A stretch of 56,913 bases of DNA from Marinovum sp. (GCA_022447495.1 JAKVBH010000028.1:1-56913), one strand, 5' to 3'. Positions 7,803-18,030 are shown, counted from the first letter of the stretch. Program-made: numbers and translations. Notes: generated by a model not told the origin, from the letters alone.

Positions 7803-8087
7803 GGCACGCTCTGCGTGCATGGTATTGCTCTTTTTTGCGTCCGCGCACGGTGGTGATGAAATGTGCAACGAACGGGGGGCGTCCGGTCCTCAGCGCCGCG
7901 TTCCAAGGCGACTTGCACCAGCGCTTCGGATCTGGGGTGTCGAGAGCTGTGCTGCTTCATCGAGCAAGAGGATTGGACAGGTGCTGAAATAACGCGGGGT
8001 ATGTCTATATGTTACGCTGCCCGCCTTGCGGTTTTGAGGGCATGAGACCTTACCGCTCGTATATTTCTCCACAAGCGCGATAGCGCC

Positions 8088-8282
8088 CTAAAAGACGCGC
8101 TCTAGGCGACCGTTGATGAACACGAGCCCAAACATTAATTTCATCATGTCAGAAAAATGGCCAGTCGTAGTGGAGATGATCGCTACAAAGAGCATTGCAA
8201 GCATCATCTGTGGCCAATGTTTGACAACCGAACGTTGCAACCAAAAACACATCAGACGCCGCTCAAAGTGCGCGTTCGCCAT
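8088..8282 (-). CDS. Small membrane protein coupled to phosphatase gene
   Basis: The 64-residue protein starts with MANAHFERRLMCFWLQRSVV and has one or two hydrophobic segments (MMLAMLFVAIISTTTG, then MMKLMFGLVFI). Its ATG lies inside the last codons of the phosphatase gene, a 20-bp overlap that suggests coupled translation and a shared job. It resembles no named family. It could be an inner-membrane anchor or partner for the phosphatase (inference). Between it and the glycosyltransferase, 7803-8087 holds no convincing gene. Confidence 0.5.
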   Translation of the reverse strand: MANAHFERRLMCFWLQRSVVKHWPQMMLAMLFVAIISTTTGHFSDMMKLMFGLVFINGRLERVF

Positions 8283-9135
8283 TGGCCTTGTCGCGTTCCG
8301 CGATGAGGAGCTGGGCCACACTCAGCGGATCATTTTTGTGTTCAAACCCGGTTTGAATTGATCGCCCAGTATATTCCTGGCTGATCCAATCGCCAAAGGT
8401 GATGACACCCAGCGACTGGCGCGCCTCATAAACATCAAGGATGTAATCTTGGACGCCTGTGCGCGTCCATTTGATGTGTAAGAAACGCAATGAGAGCATG
8501 GCACGCGCTTCTTGGACGGTTTTGCCTTCGAAGACCATCAGATACATGGCCGACACAAACCCTGCGCGGTCGGCACCAGACTTGCAGTGGAACAAGAACG
8601 GCCGAGGTATCTCGCGCAAGCGGTCAAGCACTGCCACGATGCGACTGCGTTTGGGGGCATGGCGGGCCCAAAGCTTCGAAACATGAAGCTCTAGCCCAAG
8701 AGTTTCGCAGCTTTCTTTTGCCAGTGCGAAATGCGGATAATTTTCTTCTCCACGCAGGTTCAAAACGGCAACCAACCCTTGATCTCGGTATTTACGAAAA
8801 CGGGAATGTGTCGGTTGATTGGAGCGAAAAACGCCTGGCGCTACCTCGTAGTAGTTGGTCCAAAAGATCCGCAAGATTGCGTGGTCCATTAGGTAATAGT
8901 TCAAGGCCGCCGCAATGCGCCCATTTGGGGTCGTTCGGTCGTGTCCAAAGGATTTGCGTATTTTTCGCTCAATCCTGGCCAACCGAGTTGTGCTTTTCTC
9001 GCTCAAATGTCGCGTCTCACAACTTGTGCCATTGTTCTCTTTTAGTGTGATGTATCTCTGCGACGTGGCCTTCGCAAGGTCGTGGCTAGATTGACGGCAC
9101 GTTGTTCCATGGCCTAGGTCAAACCACGAATGCAT
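8263..9135 (-). CDS. Dual-specificity / tyrosine protein phosphatase
   Basis: A cysteine-based phosphatase with the P-loop HCKSGADRAG (the HCxxGxxR signature) and the upstream conserved EVAPGVFRSNQPTHSRF and VLNLRGEENY. It resembles the bacterial tyrosine phosphatases that act on proteins or on lipid and sugar phosphates. The full frame is 290 residues, but the first 45 or so look unconserved; a TTG start giving LSEKSTTRLARIERK would yield the usual size of about 245. Its 3' end overlaps the small membrane-protein gene. Confidence 0.85.
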   Translation of the reverse strand: MHSWFDLGHGTTCRQSSHDLAKATSQRYITLKENNGTSCETRHLSEKSTTRLARIERKIRKSFGHDRTTPNGRIAAALNYYLMDHAILRIFWTNYYEVAPGVFRSNQPTHSRFRKYRDQGLVAVLNLRGEENYPHFALAKESCETLGLELHVSKLWARHAPKRSRIVAVLDRLREIPRPFLFHCKSGADRAGFVSAMYLMVFEGKTVQEARAMLSLRFLHIKWTRTGVQDYILDVYEARQSLGVITFGDWISQEYTGRSIQTGFEHKNDPLSVAQLLIAERDKANGERAL

Positions 9136-9146
9136 AGGAGCTCTAC

Positions 9147-10352
9147 ATGTCCCTTGTCCAAGGCCGCACTTATCTTGCCATTCCAGGTCCGTCGGTGACG
9201 CCAGAACCCGTTATGCGCGCCATGGCGCGCGCGGGCGCCAATATTTATGAAGGTGAGCTGATCGATCTTACGAATGGGCTCCTTCCCGATCTGCGTGAAG
9301 TCGCGCAAACCAAGCATCATGTGGCGATGTATATCTGTAATGGTCACGGCGCATGGGAAGCGGCCTTGGCCAACACACTTTCGCCAGGTGATTTGGTTTT
9401 GGTGCCTGCCACGGGCCGGTTTGCTCATGGTTGGGCGGAGATGGCCGAGGCGTTGAGCATAGAGATTGAAGTGATCGATTTCGGTTTGCGCGCACCGTGG
9501 GATTTGGACGTCATTGAAGAGCGCCTGCGCGCGGACACCGAAGGACGTATCAAGGCCATTCTTGCGGTACATGTCGACACCTCCACCTCCATTCGCAATG
9601 ATGTTCCTGCGCTGCGCGCCGTGATGAATGCGGCGGGTCATGATGCGCTTTTGATGGCGGATTGCATTGCATCTTTGGGATGTGATCGGTTTGAGATGGA
9701 CGCCTGGGGCGTTGATGTTTTGGTGGCCGGTTCTCAGAAAGGCCTCATGGTTCCGCCTGGCATGGGGTTTGTATGGTTCAATGACAAAGCCAAAGCACAT
9801 CGGCCTGAACGGGTGAGCTCCTACTGGGACTGGGGGCCTCGCCATGAGCCACAATGGTACTATCAGTATTTTGGCGGCACTGCGCCCACCCACCATCTCT
9901 ACGGTCTGCGCGCAGCGCTTGATTTGATGATGGAGGAAGGGATGGTCCATATTTGGCGGCGCCACGAAGTTCTGGCCCAGGCCATTTGGGCCGCATGTGA
10001 CACCTGGGGGCAGGGCGGTTCATTTGAAATGAACGTGGCCGATCCCAAACATCGTAGCCACGCTGTGACCTCGCTCCGTCTCGAAGCGCCCTATGGCACG
10101 AAGCTACGCGAGTGGTGCGAACGTCAGGCAGGTGTGACCTTGGGCATCGGGCTTGGTATGGTAGAACCTGATGATCCGGCGCGCCATGGTTTCTTCCGCT
10201 TTGGCCATATGGGTCATGTGAACGCGCATATGGTCATGGGTCTTTTGGGAAGTGTGGAAGCCGGGCTCACCGCGATTGGCGTGCCCTTCACTCCCGGCGG
10301 CGTCGCGAAAGCGGCTGAGGTTCTAGGGTCAGCCGATCTCGGAGTATCGTGA
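9147..10352 (+). CDS. Class V aminotransferase (alanine/serine-glyoxylate type)
   Basis: This 401-residue PLP-dependent class V aminotransferase is of the alanine-glyoxylate/serine-glyoxylate group. It opens with AIPGPSVTPEPV, the substrate-binding start of the family. The PLP lysine is in VLVAGSQKGL, with the upstream Asp in LLMADCIASLG. The glyoxylate-binding C-terminal Arg region is GFFRFGHMGH. In Roseobacters such enzymes serve glyoxylate and glycine/serine metabolism. The exact amino donor cannot be assigned. A good AGGAG lies upstream of the ATG. Confidence 0.88.
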   Translation: MSLVQGRTYLAIPGPSVTPEPVMRAMARAGANIYEGELIDLTNGLLPDLREVAQTKHHVAMYICNGHGAWEAALANTLSPGDLVLVPATGRFAHGWAEMAEALSIEIEVIDFGLRAPWDLDVIEERLRADTEGRIKAILAVHVDTSTSIRNDVPALRAVMNAAGHDALLMADCIASLGCDRFEMDAWGVDVLVAGSQKGLMVPPGMGFVWFNDKAKAHRPERVSSYWDWGPRHEPQWYYQYFGGTAPTHHLYGLRAALDLMMEEGMVHIWRRHEVLAQAIWAACDTWGQGGSFEMNVADPKHRSHAVTSLRLEAPYGTKLREWCERQAGVTLGIGLGMVEPDDPARHGFFRFGHMGHVNAHMVMGLLGSVEAGLTAIGVPFTPGGVAKAAEVLGSADLGVS

Positions 10353-10512
10353 TCAGCGCGTTAAGAACGAACGCGGTCGCAATGACCGCCAAAAAGCCAA
10401 AGGTTGCCCAGATCGCGATTAGAACCCACACAAGGTTAAAGCCAAACATGACGATGCTGGCATTGATGTAATTGGGCGCTTCGCGCATCCCGTTTTTATT
10501 ATTCCTATCCAT
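10288..10512 (-). CDS. Small two-span membrane protein
   Basis: This 74-residue protein has hydrophobic stretches (IVMFGFNLVWVLIAIWATFG and FLAVIATAFVLNALITIL) and the N-terminal MREAPNYINAS. I recall similar short unnamed proteins from Rhodobacteraceae. The last 65 bp overlap the end of the class V aminotransferase on the other strand. The start at 10512 (MDRNNKNG) is preferred over an upstream ATG at 10557, and MREAPNY at 10488 is a further possibility. Confidence 0.55.
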   Translation of the reverse strand: MDRNNKNGMREAPNYINASIVMFGFNLVWVLIAIWATFGFLAVIATAFVLNALITILRDRLTLEPQPLSRRRRE

Positions 10513-10617
10513 GGCACAGCCCCTACAGTGCATCACCGTTGGAAAAAGGTACCGCAACGAAATCTAATGTCAGGTTAATTCTCGCAAACGCCCACACAAA
10601 TGGCCAAGGTCACGGGT

Positions 10618-11304
10618 TCATTCAAAGCTGACACGGCCATGGTCAAGACGCACCACACGGTCCATGCGCTGGGCCAAATTAAGGTTGTGTGTGGCGATGA
10701 GGGCGGAGAGGCCTGTCTCTCGTACAAGCTCAATAAGCGCCGCAAATACCCGGTCCGACGTGTCAGGATCGAGATTTCCTGTGGGTTCATCGGCCAATAA
10801 AAGCTTGGGCGCATTTGCCAACGCCCGGCAAAAGGCAACGCGTTGTTGTTCGCCACCGGACAAAGCTGCCGGGCGATGAGAGACACGCTCTGAGAGGCCG
10901 ATGGTATCCAACAAGCTGCGCGCGCGCGTTTGCGCCGCGGTGCGGGCTATGCCGTTGGCTAATTGTGGGAGCATCACATTCTCTTCGGCTGTGAACTCAG
11001 GCAGAAGGTGGTGGAATTGATAGACGAATCCCACATCATTGCGCCGCGCCTCTGTGCGCTTTCGATCTGATAGACCCACCATAGTCTGGCCGCCAAGAAT
11101 AATCTCGCCGCGATCTGCGGTGTCGAGCAGGCCCGCGATATGCAAAAGTGTGGATTTACCGGCGCCCGATGGCGCCACAAGAGCCACAACCTCGCCATGG
11201 CCCACATCAAGGTCGACGCCACGGAGGACATTCACTTGCGTATCACGGGCTTTGGTCCCGTAGTACTTTTCAATCCCGCGTAACCGCAGCAATGGCTCAC
11301 TCAT
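10618..11304 (-). CDS. lolD: Lipoprotein-releasing ABC transporter ATPase LolD
   Basis: This 228-residue ABC ATPase has Walker A APSGAGKS, signature LSGGEQQR, Walker [13 protein letters not shown] and an H-loop His in IATHN. The PTGNLD extension marks the LolD/MacB group. With its membrane partner it extracts lipoproteins from the inner membrane and hands them to LolA. The start overlaps the end of the lolC/E gene by 8 bp, so the two are translated together. Confidence 0.93.
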   Translation of the reverse strand: MSEPLLRLRGIEKYYGTKARDTQVNVLRGVDLDVGHGEVVALVAPSGAGKSTLLHIAGLLDTADRGEIILGGQTMVGLSDRKRTEARRNDVGFVYQFHHLLPEFTAEENVMLPQLANGIARTAAQTRARSLLDTIGLSERVSHRPAALSGGEQQRVAFCRALANAPKLLLADEPTGNLDPDTSDRVFAALIELVRETGLSALIATHNLNLAQRMDRVVRLDHGRVSFE

Positions 11305-12586
11305 AGCGCAGTGCCTCCACCGGGTTCATGCGTGCCGCGCGCCGAGCAGGGAAGATGGTGACCAGAAACGAAAGGCCCAAAGACAATCCAACCGCTGATA
11401 GTACGTCTGACATGTGCAGTTCTGCTGGGAGCGCATAGAGCCCGCGGATCGATGGGTCCCACACACCGCCACCGGCGACGTAGTTCACCACAGCAAAAAG
11501 CGGGTCGATATAAATCGCGAAAAGGCATCCAAGGATCACGCCCATCGCCGTCCCGATGAGGCCTGTAAAGGCGCCACATATAAAAAAGACGCGCAGAACC
11601 GATCCTTCCGAGAGGCCCATGGTGCGCAAGATGCCTATGTCTCGCCCCTTGTTTTTTACAAGCATAATGAGTCCCGAGACAATGTTCATTGCCGCGATGA
11701 GTACGAGGATCGAGAGAATGACAAACATCACATTGTCTTCGATCTCAAGCGCGCGCAGGAACCCGGAAGACGCGTCACGCCAAGTCCAGATCAGGCCTCT
11801 CTCTCCCGCAGCATTCAAAATCGGCCTGCTTAAGGCGTTCACTCCGTCTGGGTTGACAACCATCACCTCGATTTCATCCGCGACGCCGTCACGGTTGAAG
11901 TAGACCTGCGCTGCGTCAAAGGGCATATAAACCCTCGTGCGATCGATGTCATAGCGGCCAGCAGTGAAGATATAGACGACCTCAAAGGCTTGAATTCGCG
12001 GCGAGGTGCCAAAGGCGGTCTTCACTCCGTCAGGTGAAATCAGCCGAACAAAATCGCCCGTTGTCACTCCCAATTCGCGCGCAACACCTGAGCCAATGGC
12101 GATGCCATCGCTATACCGGGACAGATCGCCAATGGCCGCCTCGGGCGTTTGCGCCACGCGCGGGACTCCCGCTAAATCCACTGCTGACATGCCAAAGACT
12201 TGAACCCCTGCGTTGCGTCCAGAACTTGAGGCCATCACTTGGGCTTTTACGAGTGGGGCTGCACGGGTGACCCCAGGGAGGTCTCGGAGGCGCTTGGCAA
12301 GCGCATCGAAATCCGCAATCGTTCTGCTTACGCGTCCCGCCTCATCCCGTTCAGACGTATAGTAGACGGTGACATGGGCATTGGCGCCCAGGATAGTGTC
12401 AACGAACTCCGCCCGGAACCCAGATCGCACAGCCAAGGTGGCGATGAGCGCAAACACCGCCAATGTGATTCCAATGAGCGATATCCATGTCATCACCGAC
12501 ACGCCGCCCTCGGCGCGTTTGGCGCGTAAATAGCGCCAGGCGATCATCCATTCAAAGGCGGCGAAGGGCGCGGGTTGTTTGGCCAT
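11297..12586 (-). CDS. lolC: Lipoprotein-releasing ABC transporter permease LolC/LolE
   Basis: This 429-residue permease has the LolC/E topology: an N-terminal membrane helix ([19 protein letters not shown]), a periplasmic domain of about 200 residues, then three C-terminal helices ([20 protein letters not shown] and two more). The N-terminal [17 protein letters not shown] is diagnostic. Many alphaproteobacteria carry one permease that may act as a homodimer, which fits the single copy here. The start at 12586 follows AGGAG; the frame extends further upstream without conservation. Confidence 0.92.
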   Translation of the reverse strand: MAKQPAPFAAFEWMIAWRYLRAKRAEGGVSVMTWISLIGITLAVFALIATLAVRSGFRAEFVDTILGANAHVTVYYTSERDEAGRVSRTIADFDALAKRLRDLPGVTRAAPLVKAQVMASSSGRNAGVQVFGMSAVDLAGVPRVAQTPEAAIGDLSRYSDGIAIGSGVARELGVTTGDFVRLISPDGVKTAFGTSPRIQAFEVVYIFTAGRYDIDRTRVYMPFDAAQVYFNRDGVADEIEVMVVNPDGVNALSRPILNAAGERGLIWTWRDASSGFLRALEIEDNVMFVILSILVLIAAMNIVSGLIMLVKNKGRDIGILRTMGLSEGSVLRVFFICGAFTGLIGTAMGVILGCLFAIYIDPLFAVVNYVAGGGVWDPSIRGLYALPAELHMSDVLSAVGLSLGLSFLVTIFPARRAARMNPVEALRYE

Positions 12587-12744
12587 TTGTGGCTCCTGCT
12601 CTGATTGGCGGCGACCTTGGGCTGTGCGCGCCGAGGCGTCAACGGGGCAAGGTGCGCATTGGCGAGAAACCCCGTGGTCTTTGGGCATTCATTGCGTGCG
12701 CGGCCCCGTTGCAACCGCGCGTTGGGCCACGCATAAACGCGACC

Positions 12745-13866
12745 ATGACTGATGACATTCGATTTACCCCGCTTGTTAGATCTTTGCCTGCCACAGTGCC
12801 TTTTGTGGGGCCAGAGACGTTGGAGCGTCAACGTGGGCAAGTCTTTGACGCGCGCTTGGGCGCCAATGAAAGCGTGTTTGGCCCGTCGCCTGCGGTGCTG
12901 GAGGCGTTGGCGGAGGGGGGCAAGGGCATTTGGATGTACGGCGATCCGACGGCGTTTGAGCTAAAGGGAGCGCTGGCCACCCATTTCGGCATCAAGCGAG
13001 AAAACATCGTTGTGGGTGCGGGGATTGATGGCTTGTTGGATAGCACGGTGCGGCTTTTTGTGACCCATGGCGATGCCGTGGTGACATCAGACGGCGCATA
13101 CCCAACCTTCAACTATCATGTCGTGGGCTATGGTGGGACGCTGACCAAAGTGCCCTTCAGGGACGATCACGAAGATCTCGATGCCTTGTTGGAGGCGGCT
13201 CAGCGGTTGAAACCCAAGCTCATCTACCTCTCCAACCCCGACAATCCTATGGGCACGTGGCACAGTGCCACCAAAGTTCTGTCCTTTGCCGATGCGCTGC
13301 CGCGGGAAACGGTGCTCGTGCTCGATGAAGCTTATAGTGAATTTGCGCCCGCCGATGCCCTGCCCCCTCTTGATATGAGCAATCGTCGAATCATCCGGAT
13401 GCGCACCTTCTCCAAAGCTTACGGCATGGCCGGCGCGCGCGTGGGCTTTGCACTCGGCCATCCCGACCTTGTTGGGGCGTATGACAAAGTGCGCAACCAC
13501 TTTGGAATGAACCGCTCCGCCCTACTGGGTGCGAGGGCTGCTTTGGCTGATCAAGCGTATTTGCAATCAGTGATTGACCGTGTCGCGGCGGCGCGAGATC
13601 GTATCGGTGAGATCGCCAAGGCACATGGGCTCGACCCGATCCCCTCTGCCACCAATTTTGTGGCCATAGATTGCAAACGCGATGGCGCATTTGCGCGGGC
13701 TGTTCTACAGGGATTGATCGAGCGGGGCGTCTTCGTGCGAATGCCTTTCGTGGCGCCTGAAGATCGCTGTATTCGCGTCTCGGCAGGCACGCCAGAGATG
13801 CTGTATGCTTTTGCCGCTGCTTTGCCCGGCGCACTCAAAGACGTGGAGGCTGCATGCCAGAAGTAA
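12745..13866 (+). CDS. HisC-like PLP-dependent aminotransferase
   Basis: This 373-residue class I/II aminotransferase is similar to histidinol-phosphate aminotransferase. It shows ARLGANESVFGPSP, VVGAGIDGLLD, YLSNPDNPMGTW, the Asp region LVLDEAYSEFA and the PLP Lys in FSKAYGMAGARVG. It is more likely an alternative amino-acid aminotransferase than the biosynthetic HisC, because it overlaps by 13 bp an Ldh2-family dehydrogenase rather than his genes. The pair may convert an amino acid to its keto acid and then to a hydroxy acid, or the reverse (inference). The start at 12745 matches the family N terminus. Confidence 0.85.
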   Translation: MTDDIRFTPLVRSLPATVPFVGPETLERQRGQVFDARLGANESVFGPSPAVLEALAEGGKGIWMYGDPTAFELKGALATHFGIKRENIVVGAGIDGLLDSTVRLFVTHGDAVVTSDGAYPTFNYHVVGYGGTLTKVPFRDDHEDLDALLEAAQRLKPKLIYLSNPDNPMGTWHSATKVLSFADALPRETVLVLDEAYSEFAPADALPPLDMSNRRIIRMRTFSKAYGMAGARVGFALGHPDLVGAYDKVRNHFGMNRSALLGARAALADQAYLQSVIDRVAAARDRIGEIAKAHGLDPIPSATNFVAIDCKRDGAFARAVLQGLIERGVFVRMPFVAPEDRCIRVSAGTPEMLYAFAAALPGALKDVEAACQK

Positions 13867-14837
13867 CACTTGATCAGATCGAGAATCTTTCCCGTGAGGC
13901 GCTCCTCGCGCATGGCGCCGCCGACTGGGTGGCCGACGAGATGGCCAAAACCATCCGTGTCGCAGAAGGCTACGGCAACCGTATTTGCGGGCTCTACTAC
14001 TTGGAGAGCTATTGCCAACAATTGGTAACCGGTCGTGTCAAAGGCGACGTGGAACCAGAGGTCACGCGTCTCAGAAGCAGTCATGTGAGCGTTGATGCCA
14101 AGTTCGGCTTCGCCCAAACCGCCTATGCACGGGCGTTTCCCCAAGCGCTTGCTGCGGCCCGTGAGACCGGCGTCGCCGTGATGACCATCGCCCACGCGCA
14201 TACCTGCACATCTGTCGGATATTTCACCGAACAAATCGCACAAGCGGGTATGATTGGCTTGGGCATGACCAATGCGTCGCCGATCGTTGCGCCGCCTGGC
14301 GGCAAAACCCGTGTGATTGGAACAAATCCCATCGCTTTTGCCGTGCCCGATGGGGCAGGCGGCGTAGCCATGCAATTTGACCAATCCACAACTTCGGTCG
14401 CGCTGGGCAAGATCACCATGGCCAACGCAGCGGGGGAAAGCATTCCAGAAGGTTGGGCCATCGACGCCGAAGGCGCCGCCACGACCGATCCCGCAGACGC
14501 TTTACAGGGCTCGTTGGTCTCCTCGGGCGGACACAAGGGTTGGGGCTTTGGTCTGATGGCGGAAATCCTTGCCTCCGCGCTGACCGGGACAACGCCGTCG
14601 CGCGACGTCAAAGGCTTGAAATTGGCGGATGCGCCGCCGCACGATCTTGGCCAGTTCTTCTTGTTTATTGATCCAAGCGATGCGGCCGGCTTCGCGGTTG
14701 CGGTCACAGCACTCGGCTCGGCGGTCGCCCAAGACCCTGGTTGCCGGATGCCTGGGCAGGGCAAAACCGCCCGAGCAAGTGTCTCCGTGCCCGACGCGCT
14801 TTGGACATCTCTGAATACGCTGAGGGAAAAGCCATAG
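13854..14837 (+). CDS. Ldh2-family (malate/L-lactate/imine) NAD(P)H dehydrogenase
   Basis: This 327-residue oxidoreductase belongs to the Ldh2/YlbC family, which includes ureidoglycolate and sulfolactate dehydrogenases and delta-1-piperideine-2-carboxylate reductase. Visible motifs are IAHAHTCTSVGYFTEQIA with the catalytic His region, TNASPIVAPPGG, VIGTNPIAFAVP and the C-terminal GGHKGWGFGLM. It overlaps the preceding aminotransferase gene by 13 bp, so both probably act in one pathway. The substrate cannot be read from the sequence. Confidence 0.85.
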   Translation: MPEVTLDQIENLSREALLAHGAADWVADEMAKTIRVAEGYGNRICGLYYLESYCQQLVTGRVKGDVEPEVTRLRSSHVSVDAKFGFAQTAYARAFPQALAAARETGVAVMTIAHAHTCTSVGYFTEQIAQAGMIGLGMTNASPIVAPPGGKTRVIGTNPIAFAVPDGAGGVAMQFDQSTTSVALGKITMANAAGESIPEGWAIDAEGAATTDPADALQGSLVSSGGHKGWGFGLMAEILASALTGTTPSRDVKGLKLADAPPHDLGQFFLFIDPSDAAGFAVAVTALGSAVAQDPGCRMPGQGKTARASVSVPDALWTSLNTLREKP

Positions 14838-14838
14838 A

Positions 14839-15240
14839 ATGGCTGAGTTTTTGACGCTCTATATCAGCACTGTCGCCGTCTTTCTCTTCATCGACTACTT
14901 CGGGCTGACCTATCTGATCCGTCCAATATTTGCCCGCACCTTGGGCGACGGGCTGTTGGAGAACTTCCGTGCGGTGCCGGCCTTGGCATTCTATATGTTC
15001 TTCATGGTGGGCGTCACCGTCTTCGTCTCGCTCCCCGCATATCATTCGGATATCCCGCTGCAAGCGCTTGGTATGGGTGTTTTCTTGGGTGCTTTGGCCT
15101 ATGGGACCTATGAGTTTACAAACCTCGCGACCTTGCGGGATTGGACTTGGGAGATGGTGATTGTCGATTTCACTTGGGGTTCGGTCCTCACCGGAGTGGC
15201 ATCGATGGCGGGCGTGCTCATCACCCTTGCGATTTTTTAG
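14839..15240 (+). CDS. DUF2177 family membrane protein
   Basis: This 133-residue protein has four predicted membrane helices (starting TLYISTVAVFLFIDYFG, ending ASMAGVLITLAIF). Features of DUF2177 include the FIDYFGLTYLIRP start, ALAYGTYEFTNLATL and VDFTWGSVLTG. The function is unknown. It begins one base after the dehydrogenase stop and is probably in the same transcript. The 112-bp gap to trmB contains no obvious gene. Confidence 0.85.
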   Translation: MAEFLTLYISTVAVFLFIDYFGLTYLIRPIFARTLGDGLLENFRAVPALAFYMFFMVGVTVFVSLPAYHSDIPLQALGMGVFLGALAYGTYEFTNLATLRDWTWEMVIVDFTWGSVLTGVASMAGVLITLAIF

Positions 15241-15352
15241 ACCCACGAGATTGGGTTTTTGGCCAAAAATACTCAAATTGCCAAATGTAACCCAGGTTGG
15301 GATGCCGCAAATTGCACCCAAACATCCACGAAGATTGCAACGGCGCACTCAT

Positions 15353-16087
15353 ATGGCTATGCCGCGCGTCATGAATGATCGTCATCCCTCTGGCGCCCCG
15401 TGGCGCAACTTTTATGGCCGCTTCAAAGGCAAAACTTTGCGTGCCTCGCAGGAGCGCTATCTCGACGAGGATTTAGCGAAGCTTTCGCCCGGCCCTGTGA
15501 ACTGGGACGATAATCCCGATCGCACGCCGCTTGAACTTGGTGCTCTATTTGGGAAGCGTGACGTTTGGCTTGAGATCGGTTTTGGCGGTGGCGAACATCT
15601 GGTGCATCAAGCCCAAACCTATCCCGATGTTGGCATTATCGGAGCAGAGCCCTTTATCAATGGCGTGGCGATGCTCTTGGGCAAAGTGCGCGAGGCTGGT
15701 TTAGAAAACCTGGCCATTCATCCTGGCGATGCGCGCGATCTCTTTGACGTGTTGCCGGATCACAGCATTTCGAAAGGCTTCCTGCTTTATCCAGACCCCT
15801 GGCCGAAGAAACGCCACCACCGCCGCCGTTTTGTGACGCCCGAGCATCTTGAGCCGCTGGCGCGTGTTCTGAAACCCGGCGCCGAGTTTCGGGTGGCCAC
15901 GGATATCCCCGATTATGTGCGCCAAACCCTCACACAAGTGCCGCGCCACGGCTTTACCTGGGTGGCGGAGAAATGCAGCGATTGGCGCGAGCCGTGGCAC
16001 GATTGGACGCGCACGCGTTATGAAAAGAAGGCTCTAAGGGAAGGTCGTACGCCACATTACCTCACCTTCCGTCGTGATCAGGCGTAA
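15353..16087 (+). CDS. trmB: tRNA (guanine-N7)-methyltransferase
   Basis: This 244-residue SAM enzyme makes m7G46 in the variable loop of tRNAs. The SAM motif is WLEIGFGGGEHL. The TrmB signature LYPDPWPKKRHHRRRFV and the later EFRVATDIPDYV are complete. Three in-frame ATGs lie at 15353, 15359 and 15371; the first is given, and any could be used. Length and motifs are normal. A short gap separates it from aroA. Confidence 0.95.
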   Translation: MAMPRVMNDRHPSGAPWRNFYGRFKGKTLRASQERYLDEDLAKLSPGPVNWDDNPDRTPLELGALFGKRDVWLEIGFGGGEHLVHQAQTYPDVGIIGAEPFINGVAMLLGKVREAGLENLAIHPGDARDLFDVLPDHSISKGFLLYPDPWPKKRHHRRRFVTPEHLEPLARVLKPGAEFRVATDIPDYVRQTLTQVPRHGFTWVAEKCSDWREPWHDWTRTRYEKKALREGRTPHYLTFRRDQA

Positions 16088-16156
16088 ACCCAAGCCCCGT
16101 GGACGTGCCCAAGGTCCCTTGCTAAGAAACGCGCGCAGTTGTGAAGGAGCCCTGCC

Positions 16157-17518
16157 ATGTCCTCTGGTAATCCCATTCCAATGACCTCGCACCCCTGTGG
16201 CGCGCTGACCGGCGTGGCCGAAGTGCCCGGCGACAAGTCAATCTCGCACCGATCCTTGATTCTGGGTGCCATGGCCGTGGGTGAGACGGTGATCACGGGG
16301 CTTCTCGAAGGGGATGACGTGCTCGACACCGCCAAAGCCATGCGCGCATTTGGGGCGGATGTGACCCGTGATGACGATGGAACTTGGCATGTTCATGGAG
16401 TGGGTGTCGGTGGCTTCTCCGAACCCGATCGGGTCGTCGACTGCGGGAACTCCGGCACGGGTGTGCGGCTTATCATGGGAGCCGCTTCAACCTGTCCGAT
16501 CTCTGTGACCTATACAGGCGACGCCAGCCTTAACAAACGGCCCATGGCGCGGGTCACCGATCCGCTGGCGCTCTTTGGGGTGCAGGCCGTTGGCCGCTCC
16601 GGTGGGCGTTTGCCTATGACGATTGTGGGCACTGATGCGCCGGTTCCCGTACGCTACGAAGTGCCTGTGCCATCAGCGCAAGTGAAGTCAGCTGTGCTTC
16701 TGGCGGGTTTGAATGTCCAGGGGCAAACTGTGGTCATCGAAAAAGAAGCCACACGCGATCACACCGAACGTATGCTCGAAGGCTTCGGAGCCGAAATCAC
16801 GGTTGAAGAAACAAATGAGGCCCGTTTGATCACTCTAACCGGCCAGCCAGAGTTAAAGCCGCAAACCATCGCGGTACCACGGGATCCAAGTTCTGCGGCC
16901 TTCCCGGTCTGCGCCGCGCTCATTACGCCTGGTTCTGACGTGCTTGTCCCAGGCATTGGCCTCAACCCAACCCGCGCGGGTCTCTATACGACGTTGCGAG
17001 AGATGGGTGCTGAACTCATTTACGAGAACATGCGCGAAGAAGGTGGCGAGCCAGTGGCCGACCTGCGTGCGCGCTACTCACCCGACATGAAAGGCATCCG
17101 GGTGCCCGAAGAGCGCGCGGCCAGCATGATCGACGAATATCCAATCCTCTCCGTTGTGGCCGCCAATGCCGCGGGCGAGACCTTTATGGGCGGCGTCAAA
17201 GAATTGCGCGTGAAAGAAAGTGACCGGATCGACGCGATGGCCAGTGGCTTGCGCGCAGCCGGGGTGACCGTGGAAGACGGGCCAGATTGGTGGTCGGTGA
17301 CCGGGGCCGGACCTGGCAGTGTCGCAGGTGGCAACACCGCCGTGACCCATCTTGATCACCGCATTGCGATGTCCTTTGCGATCCTTGGAATGGCTGCGAA
17401 AATGGCTGTGCACCTGGACGATGGCAACCCGATTGCGACGTCCTTCCCGGCCTTCGAAGGCCTCATGGCGGCACTTGGTGCCCGGATCGAACGCACTAGC
17501 GGTTCGGTTGCTGCATGA
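16157..17518 (+). CDS. aroA: 3-phosphoshikimate 1-carboxyvinyltransferase (EPSP synthase)
   Basis: This 453-residue enzyme of the shikimate pathway condenses shikimate-3-phosphate and phosphoenolpyruvate. Motifs are [15 protein letters not shown] with the PEP-binding Lys, the [10 protein letters not shown] loop, VPSAQVKSA and the LRVKESDRI region. The loop residues LNKRPM and the overall pattern suggest a class II-type enzyme, which in many alphaproteobacteria is less glyphosate-sensitive; this was not tested. The stop overlaps the start of the next membrane-protein gene (ATGA). Confidence 0.96.
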   Translation: MSSGNPIPMTSHPCGALTGVAEVPGDKSISHRSLILGAMAVGETVITGLLEGDDVLDTAKAMRAFGADVTRDDDGTWHVHGVGVGGFSEPDRVVDCGNSGTGVRLIMGAASTCPISVTYTGDASLNKRPMARVTDPLALFGVQAVGRSGGRLPMTIVGTDAPVPVRYEVPVPSAQVKSAVLLAGLNVQGQTVVIEKEATRDHTERMLEGFGAEITVEETNEARLITLTGQPELKPQTIAVPRDPSSAAFPVCAALITPGSDVLVPGIGLNPTRAGLYTTLREMGAELIYENMREEGGEPVADLRARYSPDMKGIRVPEERAASMIDEYPILSVVAANAAGETFMGGVKELRVKESDRIDAMASGLRAAGVTVEDGPDWWSVTGAGPGSVAGGNTAVTHLDHRIAMSFAILGMAAKMAVHLDDGNPIATSFPAFEGLMAALGARIERTSGSVAA

Positions 17519-18030
17519 GCCTTGCCGCGCTCCGCACTGTCCTTGGTATCGCCTCGGCACTGCTCTTGGGCGCGCTCTTTTGGTTGAGCGAACGCTCATT
17601 GACACCGGCTGGTTTTGACACTTTTGACGGCTCGCCGTTGGGGTATGATAAGGCCTATGCCATAGCGTATCTATCCGCTTTGAACGATGAGGCGCGCGCG
17701 ATCTACACTGGGCCAGTGCGGATCTTGGATAGCCTTTTCCCGCCAGTGTTCACTGGTTTCTTGGTTCTGATGCTCTTGCGATCGATTGAGACGTGGCCGC
17801 GACCATTGCGGGTGCCGGCCATGTTATTTCCGGTCGCCTACCTTGTGTTTGATCTATTGGAAAACCGCGCAGTGGCTCACATGCTGAGCCTTCCCATCAA
17901 GGACCTTGGTGAAGACCTGGTTGCGCGTGCCAGTCTATTCACGCAAGCAAAATATCTGAGCTTTATGATCAGCGGCCTTGCTATTTTATTGTTCGGCATT
18001 CTGTTCCGGCGTGGGAAGGGTGCAGTATGA
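17515..18030 (+). CDS. Hypothetical membrane protein between aroA and cmk
   Basis: This 171-residue protein has about four membrane helices, starting with [18 protein letters not shown], then [27 protein letters not shown] and a last helix ending in [10 protein letters not shown]. The motif [12 protein letters not shown] is the most distinctive part. It belongs to no family I can name. It overlaps aroA upstream and cmk downstream by 4 bp each, so it is embedded in a translationally coupled operon. Confidence 0.8.
   Translation: MSLAALRTVLGIASALLLGALFWLSERSLTPAGFDTFDGSPLGYDKAYAIAYLSALNDEARAIYTGPVRILDSLFPPVFTGFLVLMLLRSIETWPRPLRVPAMLFPVAYLVFDLLENRAVAHMLSLPIKDLGEDLVARASLFTQAKYLSFMISGLAILLFGILFRRGKGAV

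Noticed and set aside
8009..8083. 24-residue frame with CPPCG, resembling a zinc ribbon
   Set aside because: It is too short, has no ribosome-binding site, and one CxxC is not evidence of a gene.
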